Assembly (NCBI GenBank): GCA_027483705.1
Contig: JAIXTY010000349.1
Location: forward strand, 1-39,401
DNA length: 39,401 bases
Direction: 5' to 3'
Source: Rubrivivax sp.
GTDB taxonomy: Bacteria > Pseudomonadota > Gammaproteobacteria > Burkholderiales > Burkholderiaceae_C
Of the stretch, positions 23,651-32,442 are shown piece after piece (position 1 is the first letter of the stretch; every line of letters begins with the position of its first letter). Made by a program: the position numbers and the translations under genes. The notes beneath the pieces were generated by a model, which saw only the letters and a list, made by a program, of their open reading frames with translations, ran no database searches and had not been told where the DNA came from.

Positions 23651-25461
23651 CCGCGCGGCGTTGGCGCGCGCTCGGCCTGGCGCTGCTGCTGTCGGGCACG
23701 CTGGCCACGGCCACCGCCGCCACACCGGCACTGGACCGCGCCGCCACGCTGCTGTCCAGCCTGGAGCGTGAAGACCTGGCCCACGGCAGCGCCGCCGTGC
23801 AGTGGGGCGACGCCGCACCTTGGACACGGGCGCTGGGCCTGGCCCGCCTGCCCGCCACGCGGGCCACGGCAGCCACGCGCTACCGCATCGGCTCGATCAG
23901 CAAGACGATGACCGCGGTGATGGTGATGCAGCTGGCCGAAGAAGGCCGCATCGCGCTCGACGAGCCCATCGCACGCTGGTTCCCCACACTGCCCGCGGCC
24001 GAGCGCGTGACGGTGGCGATGCTGCTGCGCCATCGCGGCGGCTACGGCGCGCTGGAGCAGCTGCCGGCCTTCCAGACGCAGTGGGTCTTCACGCCGCGCA
24101 GCACCGACGAGATGCTGGCCATCATCGCGCGGCTGCCACGCGCCTTCGATCCCGACAGCCGCGCCGCCTACAGCAACGCCGGCTTCCTGCTGCTGGCCTT
24201 CATCGTCGAACGCGCCGGCGGCGAGCCCTACGCCCGGGCGCTGCAGCAGCGCATCGTGCAGCGCGCCGGGCTGCAGGACACGCTGTTCGACACCGCCCGC
24301 CCCGCCCCGCAGGACGCGTTGTCCTTCGAGTGGCGCGACGAGCCCACCGGCACAGCCGAAGGCCGCTGGACGGCGCTGCCGCCGTCGGAGCTGAGCATCC
24401 CGCATGGCGCCGGTGGCGTGCTGAGCACGCCGGCCGACCTGGTGCGCTTCATGCGCGCGCTGTTCGACGGCCGTCTGATCACGCCGGCCTCGCTGCAGCG
24501 CATGCGCGAGGTGCGCGACGGCTTCGGCCTGGGCCTGTACCGCGTGCCCGGCCCCGGCCCCGAGGCCTGGGGCCACGAAGGCCGCATCGACGCCTTCGGC
24601 TCGATGCTGCTGCACGCGCCGGCCTCCGCCACCACGCCCGCCGTGACGCTGGCCTGGCTGGGCAACGCCCACCGGCTGCCGCGCGACGACGTCGTGCTGG
24701 CGCTGCGACGTGCCGTGTTCGAGCCCGCCAGGCCGTTGCCCGACTACCGGCCGCGCCCGCTGCGCGTCCGCTTCGACGCCGAGGTCGTGCCCACGGGCGG
24801 CGAGCCGCCGGCCACGCGCCTGTCGCTGCGCGGCAACGCAGCGCCGCTCTCGTGGTTCCGCGACACGCCGATGCAGCGCGACCCGGCCGATGCGTCCGGC
24901 ACGCGCTGGACGGCCACGCTGACACTGACCGTGCGCGACGGCTTGCCTGCCGAGTACAAGCTGCTGGTCGGCCAGGAGGGCTGGGAGCGCGGCGGCAACC
25001 GCCGCCTGCCCGACACCACCGGCCAGGCCGCGCTGCAGGTGCGCGATGTCTACGGCCACGACGCCGCCCGGCTGGCGCTGCGCGACGCCGTGCTGGCCGC
25101 CGACGGGCGATTCTTCGACGCCTTCAACGCCCGCGATGTGGCGGCGCTGGCGCCGCTCTTCAGCGAGCGGCTGGAGTTCTTCCACGACCGCGGCGGCTTC
25201 AGCGACAAGGCGCAGAACCTGGCGCAGCTGCGCGCCAACTTCGCGCGGCCGGCCGTCACCGAGCGCCGGCTGCTGGGCGGCAGCGAGGTGCAGCCGCTGG
25301 GCGACTTCGGCGCCGTGCACCTGGGCCGGCACCGCTTCTGCTCACGCCCGGCCGAGGCGCCGCCCGAGCGCGCCGAGTGCTCGGTCTACCGCTTCACACA
25401 CGTGTGGCAGCGCACGGCCGCGGGGCTGGAGCTGCTGCGGGTAGTGAGCCTCGATCACTGA
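23647..25461 (+). CDS. secreted three-domain serine hydrolase (beta-lactamase class C fold + CBM-like + SnoaL-like)
   Basis: A 604-residue exported protein with a signal peptide (about 1-25). The penicillin-binding/beta-lactamase class C fold spans about 30-350. It has the nucleophile S83 with K86 in SISK, Y175 in YSN, and HEG (310-312) in the place of the usual KTG. Residues about 365-460 look like a beta-sandwich akin to starch-binding CBM20-like domains, and about 475-604 form a SnoaL/DUF4440-like domain starting LRDAVLAADGRFFDAFNARD. Domains two and three are my reading of weak pattern. It is the last gene of the ECF operon (ATGA overlap) and so the likely effector. The substrate may be an ester, amide or peptide; calling it an antibiotic beta-lactamase is not justified. 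Confidence 0.85.
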   Translation: MTARRWRALGLALLLSGTLATATAATPALDRAATLLSSLEREDLAHGSAAVQWGDAAPWTRALGLARLPATRATAATRYRIGSISKTMTAVMVMQLAEEGRIALDEPIARWFPTLPAAERVTVAMLLRHRGGYGALEQLPAFQTQWVFTPRSTDEMLAIIARLPRAFDPDSRAAYSNAGFLLLAFIVERAGGEPYARALQQRIVQRAGLQDTLFDTARPAPQDALSFEWRDEPTGTAEGRWTALPPSELSIPHGAGGVLSTPADLVRFMRALFDGRLITPASLQRMREVRDGFGLGLYRVPGPGPEAWGHEGRIDAFGSMLLHAPASATTPAVTLAWLGNAHRLPRDDVVLALRRAVFEPARPLPDYRPRPLRVRFDAEVVPTGGEPPATRLSLRGNAAPLSWFRDTPMQRDPADASGTRWTATLTLTVRDGLPAEYKLLVGQEGWERGGNRRLPDTTGQAALQVRDVYGHDAARLALRDAVLAADGRFFDAFNARDVAALAPLFSERLEFFHDRGGFSDKAQNLAQLRANFARPAVTERRLLGGSEVQPLGDFGAVHLGRHRFCSRPAEAPPERAECSVYRFTHVWQRTAAGLELLRVVSLDH

Positions 25462-26432
25462 TTCGGGGCGGGCGTGGGCGCGGGCGCCGCCGCCGATGCC
25501 GGTGCCGGTACCGATGTGACATCGGCCGGCCGCGGGCGCACATCGAGCACCACGGTGTGCGCAGCCTTGTCGTGCAGGCACTGGCGGTTGGGGTCCCACA
25601 GCGCCTGCACGAAGCCCAGCCCGCCGGTGGCCAGGCCGGCCGCATAGCCGCCGTAGCGCTTGAGCGTGCGCAGCGGCGTCAGCGGCCGGCCAGAGAGCTC
25701 GACGATGCGCAGCTTCATCACCGCCTTGCCCACCGTGCGGCCCTGCCAGAACGCCGGCAGCAGCGAGAAGTAGACGATGCCCCAGCCGAAGCCACGGCCC
25801 ACCTCGGTGACGGCGGCGTCGATGCGGTCGGCCAGCGAGCGCGGGCGGTGCTCGCGGCGCAGGTGGCGCAACTCGTCGACCAGCTTCTGCAGCTCGGCGG
25901 TGGCCGAGGCCGGCGCCGAAGCCGGCACAGCCGCCGCCAGCGCCGACGCCACCTCGGCCGCCACCGAGGCCGCGCGCGAAGGCCCCACCACCGCGGCGAT
26001 GCCGCTGGCCGCCGAGGCCGCGGCCGCGGCGGCTTCGCGCGCCTCGTCGGCGTCGGCGGGGTCGAGCACGCGCTCGGCACGTTCGAGCGCGTCTTCGCTT
26101 TGCGCCATCCACGCGTCGGGTGTGTTCGGCCGCACGGCTGTCCAGGCCACCGCCAGCGCCGCCACGGCCAGCACGCCCGCCACGCCACGCGCCAGCCAGG
26201 GCCGCGCGCCGTCGGCCGCCAGCGCCTGGTGCACATGCCAGGCCAGCAGCAGGAGCGCCAGCGCCAGGCCCCAGGCGGTGAACTGCGACAGCAGGCCCAC
26301 CATCGCCAGGTCGATACCCAGCGCCACCGCGCGCCGGCCGGGTGACGCCAGCGGCGCGCCGATGAGCGCCGGCGCCACCGCCAGCGGCTCGGCGCTGACG
26401 GTCGAGCCCGCGCGCGTGAGCGAGAGCTTCAC
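25455..26432 (-). CDS. RDD-domain membrane protein with a long Ala-rich insert
   Basis: 325 residues starting at GTG 26432. The RDD signature is split: RRAVALGIDLAMVGLL (33-48) carries the R and D of the first helix, and the second half (FWQGRTVGKAVMKLRIVEL then RTLKRYGGYAAGL and NRQCLHDKAAHTVVL) is at 229-300. Between them lie two more helices (55-70, 82-100) and a 100-residue cytoplasmic or periplasmic insert (104-205) that is almost a third alanine and predicted helical. The C-terminal 30 residues are Pro/Ala-rich. Function unknown; some RDD proteins act as ion antiporters. It follows the SRPBCC gene with a 1-nt gap, and its 3' end overlaps the hydrolase by 7 bp. Confidence 0.85.
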   Translation of the reverse strand: MKLSLTRAGSTVSAEPLAVAPALIGAPLASPGRRAVALGIDLAMVGLLSQFTAWGLALALLLLAWHVHQALAADGARPWLARGVAGVLAVAALAVAWTAVRPNTPDAWMAQSEDALERAERVLDPADADEAREAAAAAASAASGIAAVVGPSRAASVAAEVASALAAAVPASAPASATAELQKLVDELRHLRREHRPRSLADRIDAAVTEVGRGFGWGIVYFSLLPAFWQGRTVGKAVMKLRIVELSGRPLTPLRTLKRYGGYAAGLATGGLGFVQALWDPNRQCLHDKAAHTVVLDVRPRPADVTSVPAPASAAAPAPTPAPNQ

Positions 26433-26433
26433 C

Positions 26434-26922
26434 TCAGCTCAGGCTGGAAGCCAGGGCATCGAGCTGATCGGCGCACACGCCCCAGCCCTCGTGGAAGCCC
26501 ATCTCGGCGTGGCGCCGGCAGCTGTCGGCGTCGGGGTGGCGTGCCACGGCTCGGTAGAGGGTGCCGCCGCCGGGCGCGTCGGCGAAGGTCCACACCGCCG
26601 TCATCGGCATCCAGGGCTGCGCCGGCCGCCAGCCGCCGAGCAGCAGCGAGGTCGTGACGAGCCGCTCGCCCGGCATCACCTCGAGTACGCAGCCGGGGTT
26701 GTCGCTGACACCGCCGTCGGGGCCGCGCATCGTGGTGTGGAAGGCGCCGCCGGGGCGCAGCTCCAACGCATGCAGCTCGGTGATCCAGGGGCGCGGGCAC
26801 CACCATTGCACAAAGAGCGCCGGCTCCGCCCAGCAGCGCCACACCGCCGCGCGGGGAGCGTGCAGGGTGCGTTCCAGGACGAGATCGAGGGCCGGGTCCA
26901 GCGGTGGATCGATGGGCTGCAT
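26434..26922 (-). CDS. SRPBCC / AHSA1 (activator of Hsp90 homologue) domain protein
   Basis: 162 residues from ATG 26922. It has the AHSA1-like pattern: LVLERTLHAPRAAVWRCWAE at the start, FVQWWCPRPWITELHALEL, then PGGAFHTTMRGPDG and a C-terminal helix GFHEGWGVCADQLDALAS. This group binds hydrophobic ligands or acts in toxic-compound response, but no ligand is evident. Unlike the first SRPBCC gene in the window it has no ArsR neighbour. It is probably co-transcribed with the RDD gene and is divergent from the unknown exported protein at 26973. Confidence 0.88.
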   Translation of the reverse strand: MQPIDPPLDPALDLVLERTLHAPRAAVWRCWAEPALFVQWWCPRPWITELHALELRPGGAFHTTMRGPDGGVSDNPGCVLEVMPGERLVTTSLLLGGWRPAQPWMPMTAVWTFADAPGGGTLYRAVARHPDADSCRRHAEMGFHEGWGVCADQLDALASSLS

Positions 26923-26972
26923 GGTGTCCGGGCCGTGGACGGCCCGCAGGGCAGGGATTAGTCTCGGGGCCG

Positions 26973-27485
26973 ATGATGCCGCGATCTGCCATCGGGAGCG
27001 GGCTGGGCCGCTGCGCCGCGGCGCTGTGCGCGCTGGGCGCCGCCGGTGCCGCGCTGGCCGCGCCCCAGGCACCCGCCCGGCCGGCCGGCGGCGACGTGAC
27101 CGTGCTGCGCGCCGAGGTCGGCCTGCTGGGCGCCCGTGACGAAGCCGGCCGCCAGCCCTTCCGCCCCGGCACGCTGCTGCCGCTGCGCGACGGCCAGGAG
27201 TTCGCGTGGCGCCTCGTCGTGAAGACGAACAAGCCCTTCGTGCGCGTGCGCGAGGAGCTCACGCTGCCCGCCGAGCCGCGCACCTGGGGCGACCCCGAGC
27301 CCGACGTGAAGCGCCGCACCTCGCCCGACGGCCGCACCGCCATCACCGAATGGCGGCTGGCCCCGGTGGACGGCGTGCTGCAGTCGGCCTGGACGGTGAC
27401 CACCGGCGACCCCCCCGGCACCTGGGTGCTGCGGCTGACGGTGGAAGACCAGCCGGTGCGCGAGTTCCGGCTGCAGGCGCGCTGA
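26973..27485 (+). CDS. exported protein of unknown function
   Basis: 170 residues from a double ATG at 26973. An N-terminal signal peptide (about 1-30, ending ALAAPQA) is clear. The mature part is mostly beta: VTVLRAEVGLLGARDEAGRQ, then EFAWRLVVKTNKPFVRVREE and TWVLRLTVEDQPVREFRLQA at the end. A resemblance to DUF3859-type immunoglobulin-like domains is possible but weak. It is a single gene between a divergent SRPBCC gene and a convergent GGDEF-EAL gene (4 nt apart), so no function can be taken from neighbours. Confidence 0.75.
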   Translation: MMPRSAIGSGLGRCAAALCALGAAGAALAAPQAPARPAGGDVTVLRAEVGLLGARDEAGRQPFRPGTLLPLRDGQEFAWRLVVKTNKPFVRVREELTLPAEPRTWGDPEPDVKRRTSPDGRTAITEWRLAPVDGVLQSAWTVTTGDPPGTWVLRLTVEDQPVREFRLQAR

Positions 27486-27489
27486 AGCC

Positions 27490-29505
27490 TCAGCGGCGCA
27501 GCCGGGCCTCGAAATCCGCCGCCGGCAGCGGCGGCGCAAACAGGTAGCCCTGGAACTCGCGCACGCCCAGCTCCATCAGCCAGGCCTGCTGCGAGACCGT
27601 CTCCACGCCCTCGGCCACCGGGCGCAGCCCCAGCGTGCGGCACAGGCCCACGATGGCACCGGTGAGCCCGCGCTCGTGCTCGGGCGCCTGCACGAAGCGG
27701 CGGTCGATCTTCAGCGTGTCGAACGGAAAGCGCTGCAGGTAGGCGAGGTTGGAGTAGCCGGTGCCGAAGTCGTCGAGCGCGAGCGACAGCCCCAGCGCGC
27801 GCAGCGCCCGCAGCGTCTCCAGCGGGCGGTCGTCTTCGCCGATCAGCATGGACTCGGTGATCTCGAGCTCCAGCGCGCTGGGCGGGCACTCGGTGCGCGC
27901 CAGGGTGTCCTGCAGGTCCTGCAGCAGCCAGGGGTCGGCAAACTCGCCCGGCGAGAGGTTCACCGACAGCTTGAGCTGCCAGCCCGCGGCATGCCACGCC
28001 GCCTGCTGCTGCGCCGCGAGCTCGAAGACCTGGCGGCCGAGCTCGCGCATCTGGCCCATGGCCTCCAGCACCGGGATGAACTCGCCCGGCAGCACCCAGC
28101 CGCGCTGCGGGTGGCGCCACCGCACCAGGGCCTCGGCGCCCAGCGTCTGGCCCGGCTTGGGGCCCACGCGCGGCTGGAAGAACAGCACGAACTCGCGCTC
28201 GGCCAGCGCGCGCCGCAGCTCCTGCTCAAGCTGCGTGCGGGCGCGCAGCTGCTCGCTCAGACCGGTCTGGTAGAAGGCCAGCGCATCGCGACCGCCGGCC
28301 TTGCCCTGGTACATGGCGAGATCGGCGTGCTGCAGCAGCGTCTCGAAGTCCTGCCCGTGGTCGGGGAACACGCTGGCGCCCACCGTGGCCGACAGCTGCG
28401 CCGGGCTGCCGCCCAGCAGGTAGGGCTGTGCCAGCAGTTGCCGCAGCCGCGGGTGGATGCGCTCGATCTCGCTGCGCACGTCGGGCGCGCACAGCAGGAT
28501 CAGGAACTCGTCGCCGCCGAAGCGCGCCACGATGTCGTCGCGCCGCACCGCGCGGCGCAGCCGCTCGGCCACCTGCACCAGCAGCGCATCGCCGGCGGCG
28601 TGGCCCCAGGAGTCGTTGACGTCCTTGAAGCGGTCGAGGTCGATCAGCACCACGGCGGCCTGCAGCGCCGGCTGCGCGGTGGACTGCAGCACGCGCCGCG
28701 CCAGCCGCTCGAAGGCCTGCTGCGCGAACGAGCGGTTGGGCAGGCCGGTGAGCACGTCGTGGTCGGAGAGGTAAAGCGCCCGCGCCTCGCTCTCCTTCAA
28801 CGGCGTGACGTCGGTCTCGCTGACGAGCATCGCCACCTCGCCGGTGACGGCATCCAGCCCGCGCCGCGCCGACACCTCGTGCCAGCGCTGGCCGGCCGCG
28901 GTGTTGACGGCCATGGTCAGCGTCACGTGGCCCTGGCTCGCGAGCTCGGCGGCGAGCCGCTGCCAGGCGTCGGCATCGACGAAGCGTTCGGCCAGCTGCT
29001 CGCCGGCGTCACGCACCGACGCGCGCGCCGCCGGGTTGCGCCACAGCGGGCGGCCGTCGGGCGCGTACAGCGCGATCATCATCGGCGTGTGCAGCAGCGC
29101 CTCCACCGAGCGAAGCGACTCGGGCGACGCGGTGCCGACGGGCTCGCCCTGGCACAGCATGGCCATGCGGCCGTCGGCCAGGCGGTAGCCGCAGAAGTGC
29201 ACATGCAGCGAGACCGGCCGGCCCTCGGGATACAGCGTCCACTGCTCGTTGAAGCGCGCGTCGTGGCGCAGGAAGTCGGCCTGGTACTGCGCCAGCCGCG
29301 TGGCCACCGTGGGCGACATGTCGGCGCCCATGTCGCGGCCGCACAGCTCGGCCAGGCTCTCGGCACGCCAGACCTGCAGCGCGGCGTCGTTGGCCCAGTG
29401 CACGCGGCGGCGGTCGATGTCGAACACCCACACCGGGGTGCGCACCAGGTTCAGCGCCTGCAGCGGCGCAGGGCCGTCGCCCGGGGTGGCCTCGGGACCA
29501 TGCAT
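27490..29505 (-). CDS. PAS-GGDEF-EAL cyclic-di-GMP protein
   Basis: 671 residues without membrane segments. Two PAS-like sensor domains precede the enzymatic part (about 12-110 with PVWVFDIDRRRVHWANDAAL, and 130-245 with LYAPDGRPLWRNPAA). The GGDEF domain has an intact active site at 330-334 (RFGGDEFL), and the EAL domain begins with E458 (GAEALVRWRHP) and keeps the catalytic sets [32 protein letters not shown] and VAEGVET. It may make or break cyclic di-GMP, or one domain may regulate the other; sequence does not decide. It follows a glutathione transferase gene by 15 nt on the same strand. Confidence 0.94.
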   Translation of the reverse strand: MHGPEATPGDGPAPLQALNLVRTPVWVFDIDRRRVHWANDAALQVWRAESLAELCGRDMGADMSPTVATRLAQYQADFLRHDARFNEQWTLYPEGRPVSLHVHFCGYRLADGRMAMLCQGEPVGTASPESLRSVEALLHTPMMIALYAPDGRPLWRNPAARASVRDAGEQLAERFVDADAWQRLAAELASQGHVTLTMAVNTAAGQRWHEVSARRGLDAVTGEVAMLVSETDVTPLKESEARALYLSDHDVLTGLPNRSFAQQAFERLARRVLQSTAQPALQAAVVLIDLDRFKDVNDSWGHAAGDALLVQVAERLRRAVRRDDIVARFGGDEFLILLCAPDVRSEIERIHPRLRQLLAQPYLLGGSPAQLSATVGASVFPDHGQDFETLLQHADLAMYQGKAGGRDALAFYQTGLSEQLRARTQLEQELRRALAEREFVLFFQPRVGPKPGQTLGAEALVRWRHPQRGWVLPGEFIPVLEAMGQMRELGRQVFELAAQQQAAWHAAGWQLKLSVNLSPGEFADPWLLQDLQDTLARTECPPSALELEITESMLIGEDDRPLETLRALRALGLSLALDDFGTGYSNLAYLQRFPFDTLKIDRRFVQAPEHERGLTGAIVGLCRTLGLRPVAEGVETVSQQAWLMELGVREFQGYLFAPPLPAADFEARLRR

Positions 29506-29520
29506 GCGAGCGCCCCGGGT

Positions 29521-30141
29521 TCAGGCCGGCAGCAGCTCGGCCAGCGGCGGCATGGCCAGTGCCGACTGCACCCGGGCGATCCAGGCCAGCACGGCCGGGT
29601 AGGGATCCAGCGCGATGCCGCCTTCGGGCGCCAGGTGCGTGTAGCCCAGCACCGCGCTGTCGGCCACCGTGCAGCGCTGGCCGACGACGAAGGGGCTGCC
29701 GGCGAGGTGCGCGTCCAGCCGCTGCAGACCCGGCACGGCGCCGGCCTGCCAGCCGGCGATCTGCGCGGCGCGGGCCTCGCGTTCACCCGGCAGGATGTGC
29801 GTGAAGAAGCGCGCCGGCGAGATGAACGGCTCCAGCGCCGTCTGCTCGAAGATCATCCACTGCACGACCTGCGCGCGCTCGATCGGCGCATCCGGCAGCA
29901 GCGGCGAGCCCTCGGCCAGGAACCACGCGATGGCGTTGGACTCACCCAGCCCCTGCCCGTCGGCCGTGACGAGAAACGGCAGCTGCCCGCGCGGGTTGAT
30001 CGCCAGGAAGGCGGGCTGGCGGCTTTCGCCGCCGAGCACGTCGATGCGGCGGCGCAGCAAGGGCAAGCCCTGGTGGTGCGCCACCAGGGCCGGCTTGGCG
30101 CTGTTGCCCGAGCCGGGGGTGTAGTAGAGGGTGTGGTGCAT
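29521..30141 (-). CDS. glutathione S-transferase family protein
   Basis: 206 residues from ATG 30141, with GGAGA 7 nt before it. The N-terminal thioredoxin fold has LYYTPGSGNSAKPALVAHHQ (5-24) with a serine or tyrosine for glutathione activation, NPRGQLPFLV around the cis-proline and the glutathione motif ESNAIAWFLA. The C-terminal helical domain contains CTVADSAVLGYTHLAPEGG. It differs clearly from the Nu-class enzyme at 4374, and the substrate is unknown. The 137 bp upstream, between it and the rng stop, hold no feature I can support. Confidence 0.88.
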   Translation of the reverse strand: MHHTLYYTPGSGNSAKPALVAHHQGLPLLRRRIDVLGGESRQPAFLAINPRGQLPFLVTADGQGLGESNAIAWFLAEGSPLLPDAPIERAQVVQWMIFEQTALEPFISPARFFTHILPGEREARAAQIAGWQAGAVPGLQRLDAHLAGSPFVVGQRCTVADSAVLGYTHLAPEGGIALDPYPAVLAWIARVQSALAMPPLAELLPA

Positions 30142-30278
30142 CCGCTGTCTCCTGCGCCATCAGGTCCACTTGGGGTTTCGACACCACGGGCTCCGTCCTC
30201 GAGCCCCCCACCCCACTCAGCGCACCCGCGAGCGTGACCGAACCGACGCCTTCCGGGGCGGCTGCGTCGCGTGAATCC

Positions 30279-31745
30279 TCACATCAGCACGATGTCGTAC
30301 TGCTCCGGATTCATCCCCGCCTCCGCGCTCAGCGAAATCGGCTTCCCGATGAACTCGCTCAAGCCCGCCAGGTGCACGCTTTCTTCATCGAGCAGCATCT
30401 CCACCACCGCCGCCGAGGCGATGACGCGGAACTCCTTCGGGCTGAACTGGCGCGCCTCGCGCAGGATCTCGCGCAGGATGTCGTAGCACACGCTGCGCGC
30501 CGTCTTCACCTGGCCGCGGCCCTGGCAGGTGGGGCAGGGCTCGCACAGCATGTGCGCCAGGCTCTCGCGCGTGCGCTTGCGCGTCATCTCCACCAGGCCT
30601 AACGGGGTAAATCCGCTCACCGTGGTGCGCGGGCGGTCGCGGCTGAGCTGCTTCTTCAGCTCGGCCAGCACGGCCTGCTGGTGGGCCTCGTTCGTCATGT
30701 CGATGAAGTCGGCGATGATGATGCCGCCCAGGTTGCGCAGACGCAGCTGCCGCGCCATCGCACCGGCGGCCTCGAGGTTGGTCTTGAAGATCGTGTCGTC
30801 GAAGTTGCGCGCGCCCACGAAGCCGCCGGTGTTGACGTCGATGGTCGTCAGCGCCTCGGTCTGGTCGATGATCAGGTAGCCGCCGCTCTTGAGCTCCACG
30901 CGCCGCGCCAGCGCGCGCGCGATCTCCTCCTCGATGCCGAAGAGATCGAAGATCGGCCGCTCGCCGCGGTAGTGCTCCAGCTTGCCCACCGCGCCCGGCG
31001 TGAACTCGCCGCCAAAGGCCTGCAGCGCCTCGAACTGCATGCGGCTGTCGATGCGGATGGTGGCCGTGTGCTCGTTGGGCAGGTCGCGCAGCACGCGCTG
31101 GGCCAGTGTCAGGTGTTGGTGCAGCAGCGTGCACGGCGGCTGCCGCGTGGCGCGTTCGCGGATGGTGGCCCAGGTGCGGCGCAGGTAGCGGATGTCGTCG
31201 GCCAGCTCGCCGTCGCTCGCCTCCTCGGCGTTGGTGCGCAGGATGAAGCCGCCGCCCCCATCCTTGCCGCTCTCAGCCGCCAGGGCCGTGACGCGCGCGC
31301 GCAGGCTCTCGCGCAGCTCGGCGCTGCCGATCTTCTGGCTGATGCCGATGTGGTTGTCGTGCGGCAGGAACACCAGCATGCGCCCGGCGATGCTCACCTG
31401 CGTGGACAGCCGCGCGCCCTTGGTGCCGATGGCGTCCTTGATGACCTGCACCGTCAGCGTCTGCCCCTCGAACACCTGGCGCTCGATGGGCACCAGCGGC
31501 GCGTCGGTCTTGGGGCCCGGGTTCAGGTCGGCCACGTGCAGGAAGGCGGCGCGCTCCAGGCCGATGTCGATGAAGGCGCTCTGCATGCCGGGCAGCACCC
31601 GCACCACCTTGCCGATGTAGACGTTGCCCACCAGGCCGCGCTCGAGCGTGCGCTCGATGTGCAGCTCCTGCACCGCGCCGTTTTCCACCACGGCCACGCG
31701 CGTTTCCTGCGGGGCCCAGTTGATCAGGATGTCCTGCACGCTCAT
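30279..31745 (-). CDS. rng: ribonuclease G
   Basis: Endoribonuclease of the RNase E/G family that trims 16S rRNA 5' ends and degrades some mRNAs. 488 residues, against 489 in Escherichia coli, so the short RNase G form and not RNase E. The N-terminal S1 domain (RGLVGNVYIGKVVRVLPGMQ, then FIDIGLERAAFLHVADL) is followed by the catalytic region with the metal aspartates in IDVNTGGFVG and GIIIADFIDM, and the zinc-link cysteines in CEPCPTCQGRG. It follows maf by 42 bp, the normal order in Burkholderiales. Confidence 0.97.
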   Translation of the reverse strand: MSVQDILINWAPQETRVAVVENGAVQELHIERTLERGLVGNVYIGKVVRVLPGMQSAFIDIGLERAAFLHVADLNPGPKTDAPLVPIERQVFEGQTLTVQVIKDAIGTKGARLSTQVSIAGRMLVFLPHDNHIGISQKIGSAELRESLRARVTALAAESGKDGGGGFILRTNAEEASDGELADDIRYLRRTWATIRERATRQPPCTLLHQHLTLAQRVLRDLPNEHTATIRIDSRMQFEALQAFGGEFTPGAVGKLEHYRGERPIFDLFGIEEEIARALARRVELKSGGYLIIDQTEALTTIDVNTGGFVGARNFDDTIFKTNLEAAGAMARQLRLRNLGGIIIADFIDMTNEAHQQAVLAELKKQLSRDRPRTTVSGFTPLGLVEMTRKRTRESLAHMLCEPCPTCQGRGQVKTARSVCYDILREILREARQFSPKEFRVIASAAVVEMLLDEESVHLAGLSEFIGKPISLSAEAGMNPEQYDIVLM

Positions 31746-31787
31746 CGGCGTTGTCTCCGCATGTCGTTCGGGTTCAGGGCTTCTTGC

Positions 31788-32408
31788 TCAGAGCGCCAGC
31801 CGCACGCCGGCGGCGCGCAGCAGCTGCGTGGTCTCGAAGAGCGGCAGCCCCATGATGCCGCTGTGGCTGCCGTCGATGCGCTCCACCCAGCCGGCCAGCG
31901 CGCCCTGGATGGCATAGGCCCCGGCCTTGCCCATGGGCTCGCCGCCACGCACGTAGGCCGCGAGCACGGCCGGCGGCAACGGTGCCAGGCGCACACGCGA
32001 GTCGCTGCGTGCGGCGTGCGTGCGCCGGCCGTCGTGCACGGCCACCGCCGTGTGCACGCGGTGCCAGCGGCCCGACAGGCGGCCCAGCATCGCGGCGGCC
32101 TCGGCACCGTCGGCCGGCTTGCCCAGGATGGCGCGGCCCAGGGCCACGGTGGTGTCGGCGCACACGATGGGCGCCGGCGGCAGCCCGCGGCGCCGCAGCC
32201 GCTGGCGCGCCGCGGCCAGCTTGGCGGCGGTGACGCGCTGCACGTAGTCGGCCGGCGCCTCGCCGGCACGCGTGGCCTCCAGCGCCTCGGCGTCCTCGTC
32301 GGCGTCGGGCAGCAGCAGCTCGAAGCGGGCGCCGATCTGCGCCAGCAGCTGCTGCCGGCGCGGGCTCTGCGAGGCGAGGTAGACGAGGTCGTGGCGAGGC
32401 TCGGGCAT
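31788..32408 (-). CDS. maf: Maf-family nucleoside triphosphate pyrophosphatase
   Basis: 206 residues. Maf proteins hydrolyse dTTP/UTP or modified nucleotides to the monophosphate. The start [17 protein letters not shown] has the S-x-R-R phosphate-binding motif, [17 protein letters not shown] the catalytic aspartate region, and [20 protein letters not shown], then GLPLFET the conserved C-terminal half. The QG-form of the AIQG segment is common to the YhdE type (dTTP/UTP). It is upstream of rng as in related genomes, but the gene before it is a large GGDEF-EAL receptor and not rlmH. Confidence 0.95.
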   Translation of the reverse strand: MPEPRHDLVYLASQSPRRQQLLAQIGARFELLLPDADEDAEALEATRAGEAPADYVQRVTAAKLAAARQRLRRRGLPPAPIVCADTTVALGRAILGKPADGAEAAAMLGRLSGRWHRVHTAVAVHDGRRTHAARSDSRVRLAPLPPAVLAAYVRGGEPMGKAGAYAIQGALAGWVERIDGSHSGIMGLPLFETTQLLRAAGVRLAL

Positions 32409-32442
32409 GCCGCATTGTGGCGGCCGTGGCGACGCGCGGGTC

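Noticed and set aside
23647..25461. Antibiotic-resistance beta-lactamase
   Set aside because: Active-site set SISK/YSN/HEG belongs to the broad class C serine hydrolase family that includes esterases and peptidases; the added C-terminal domains and ECF context do not support an AmpC role.
23802..26345. Open frame of 847 codons on the plus strand in the hydrolase region
   Set aside because: Out of frame with the serine hydrolase and crosses into the convergent RDD gene; Arg/Ala-rich shadow translation.
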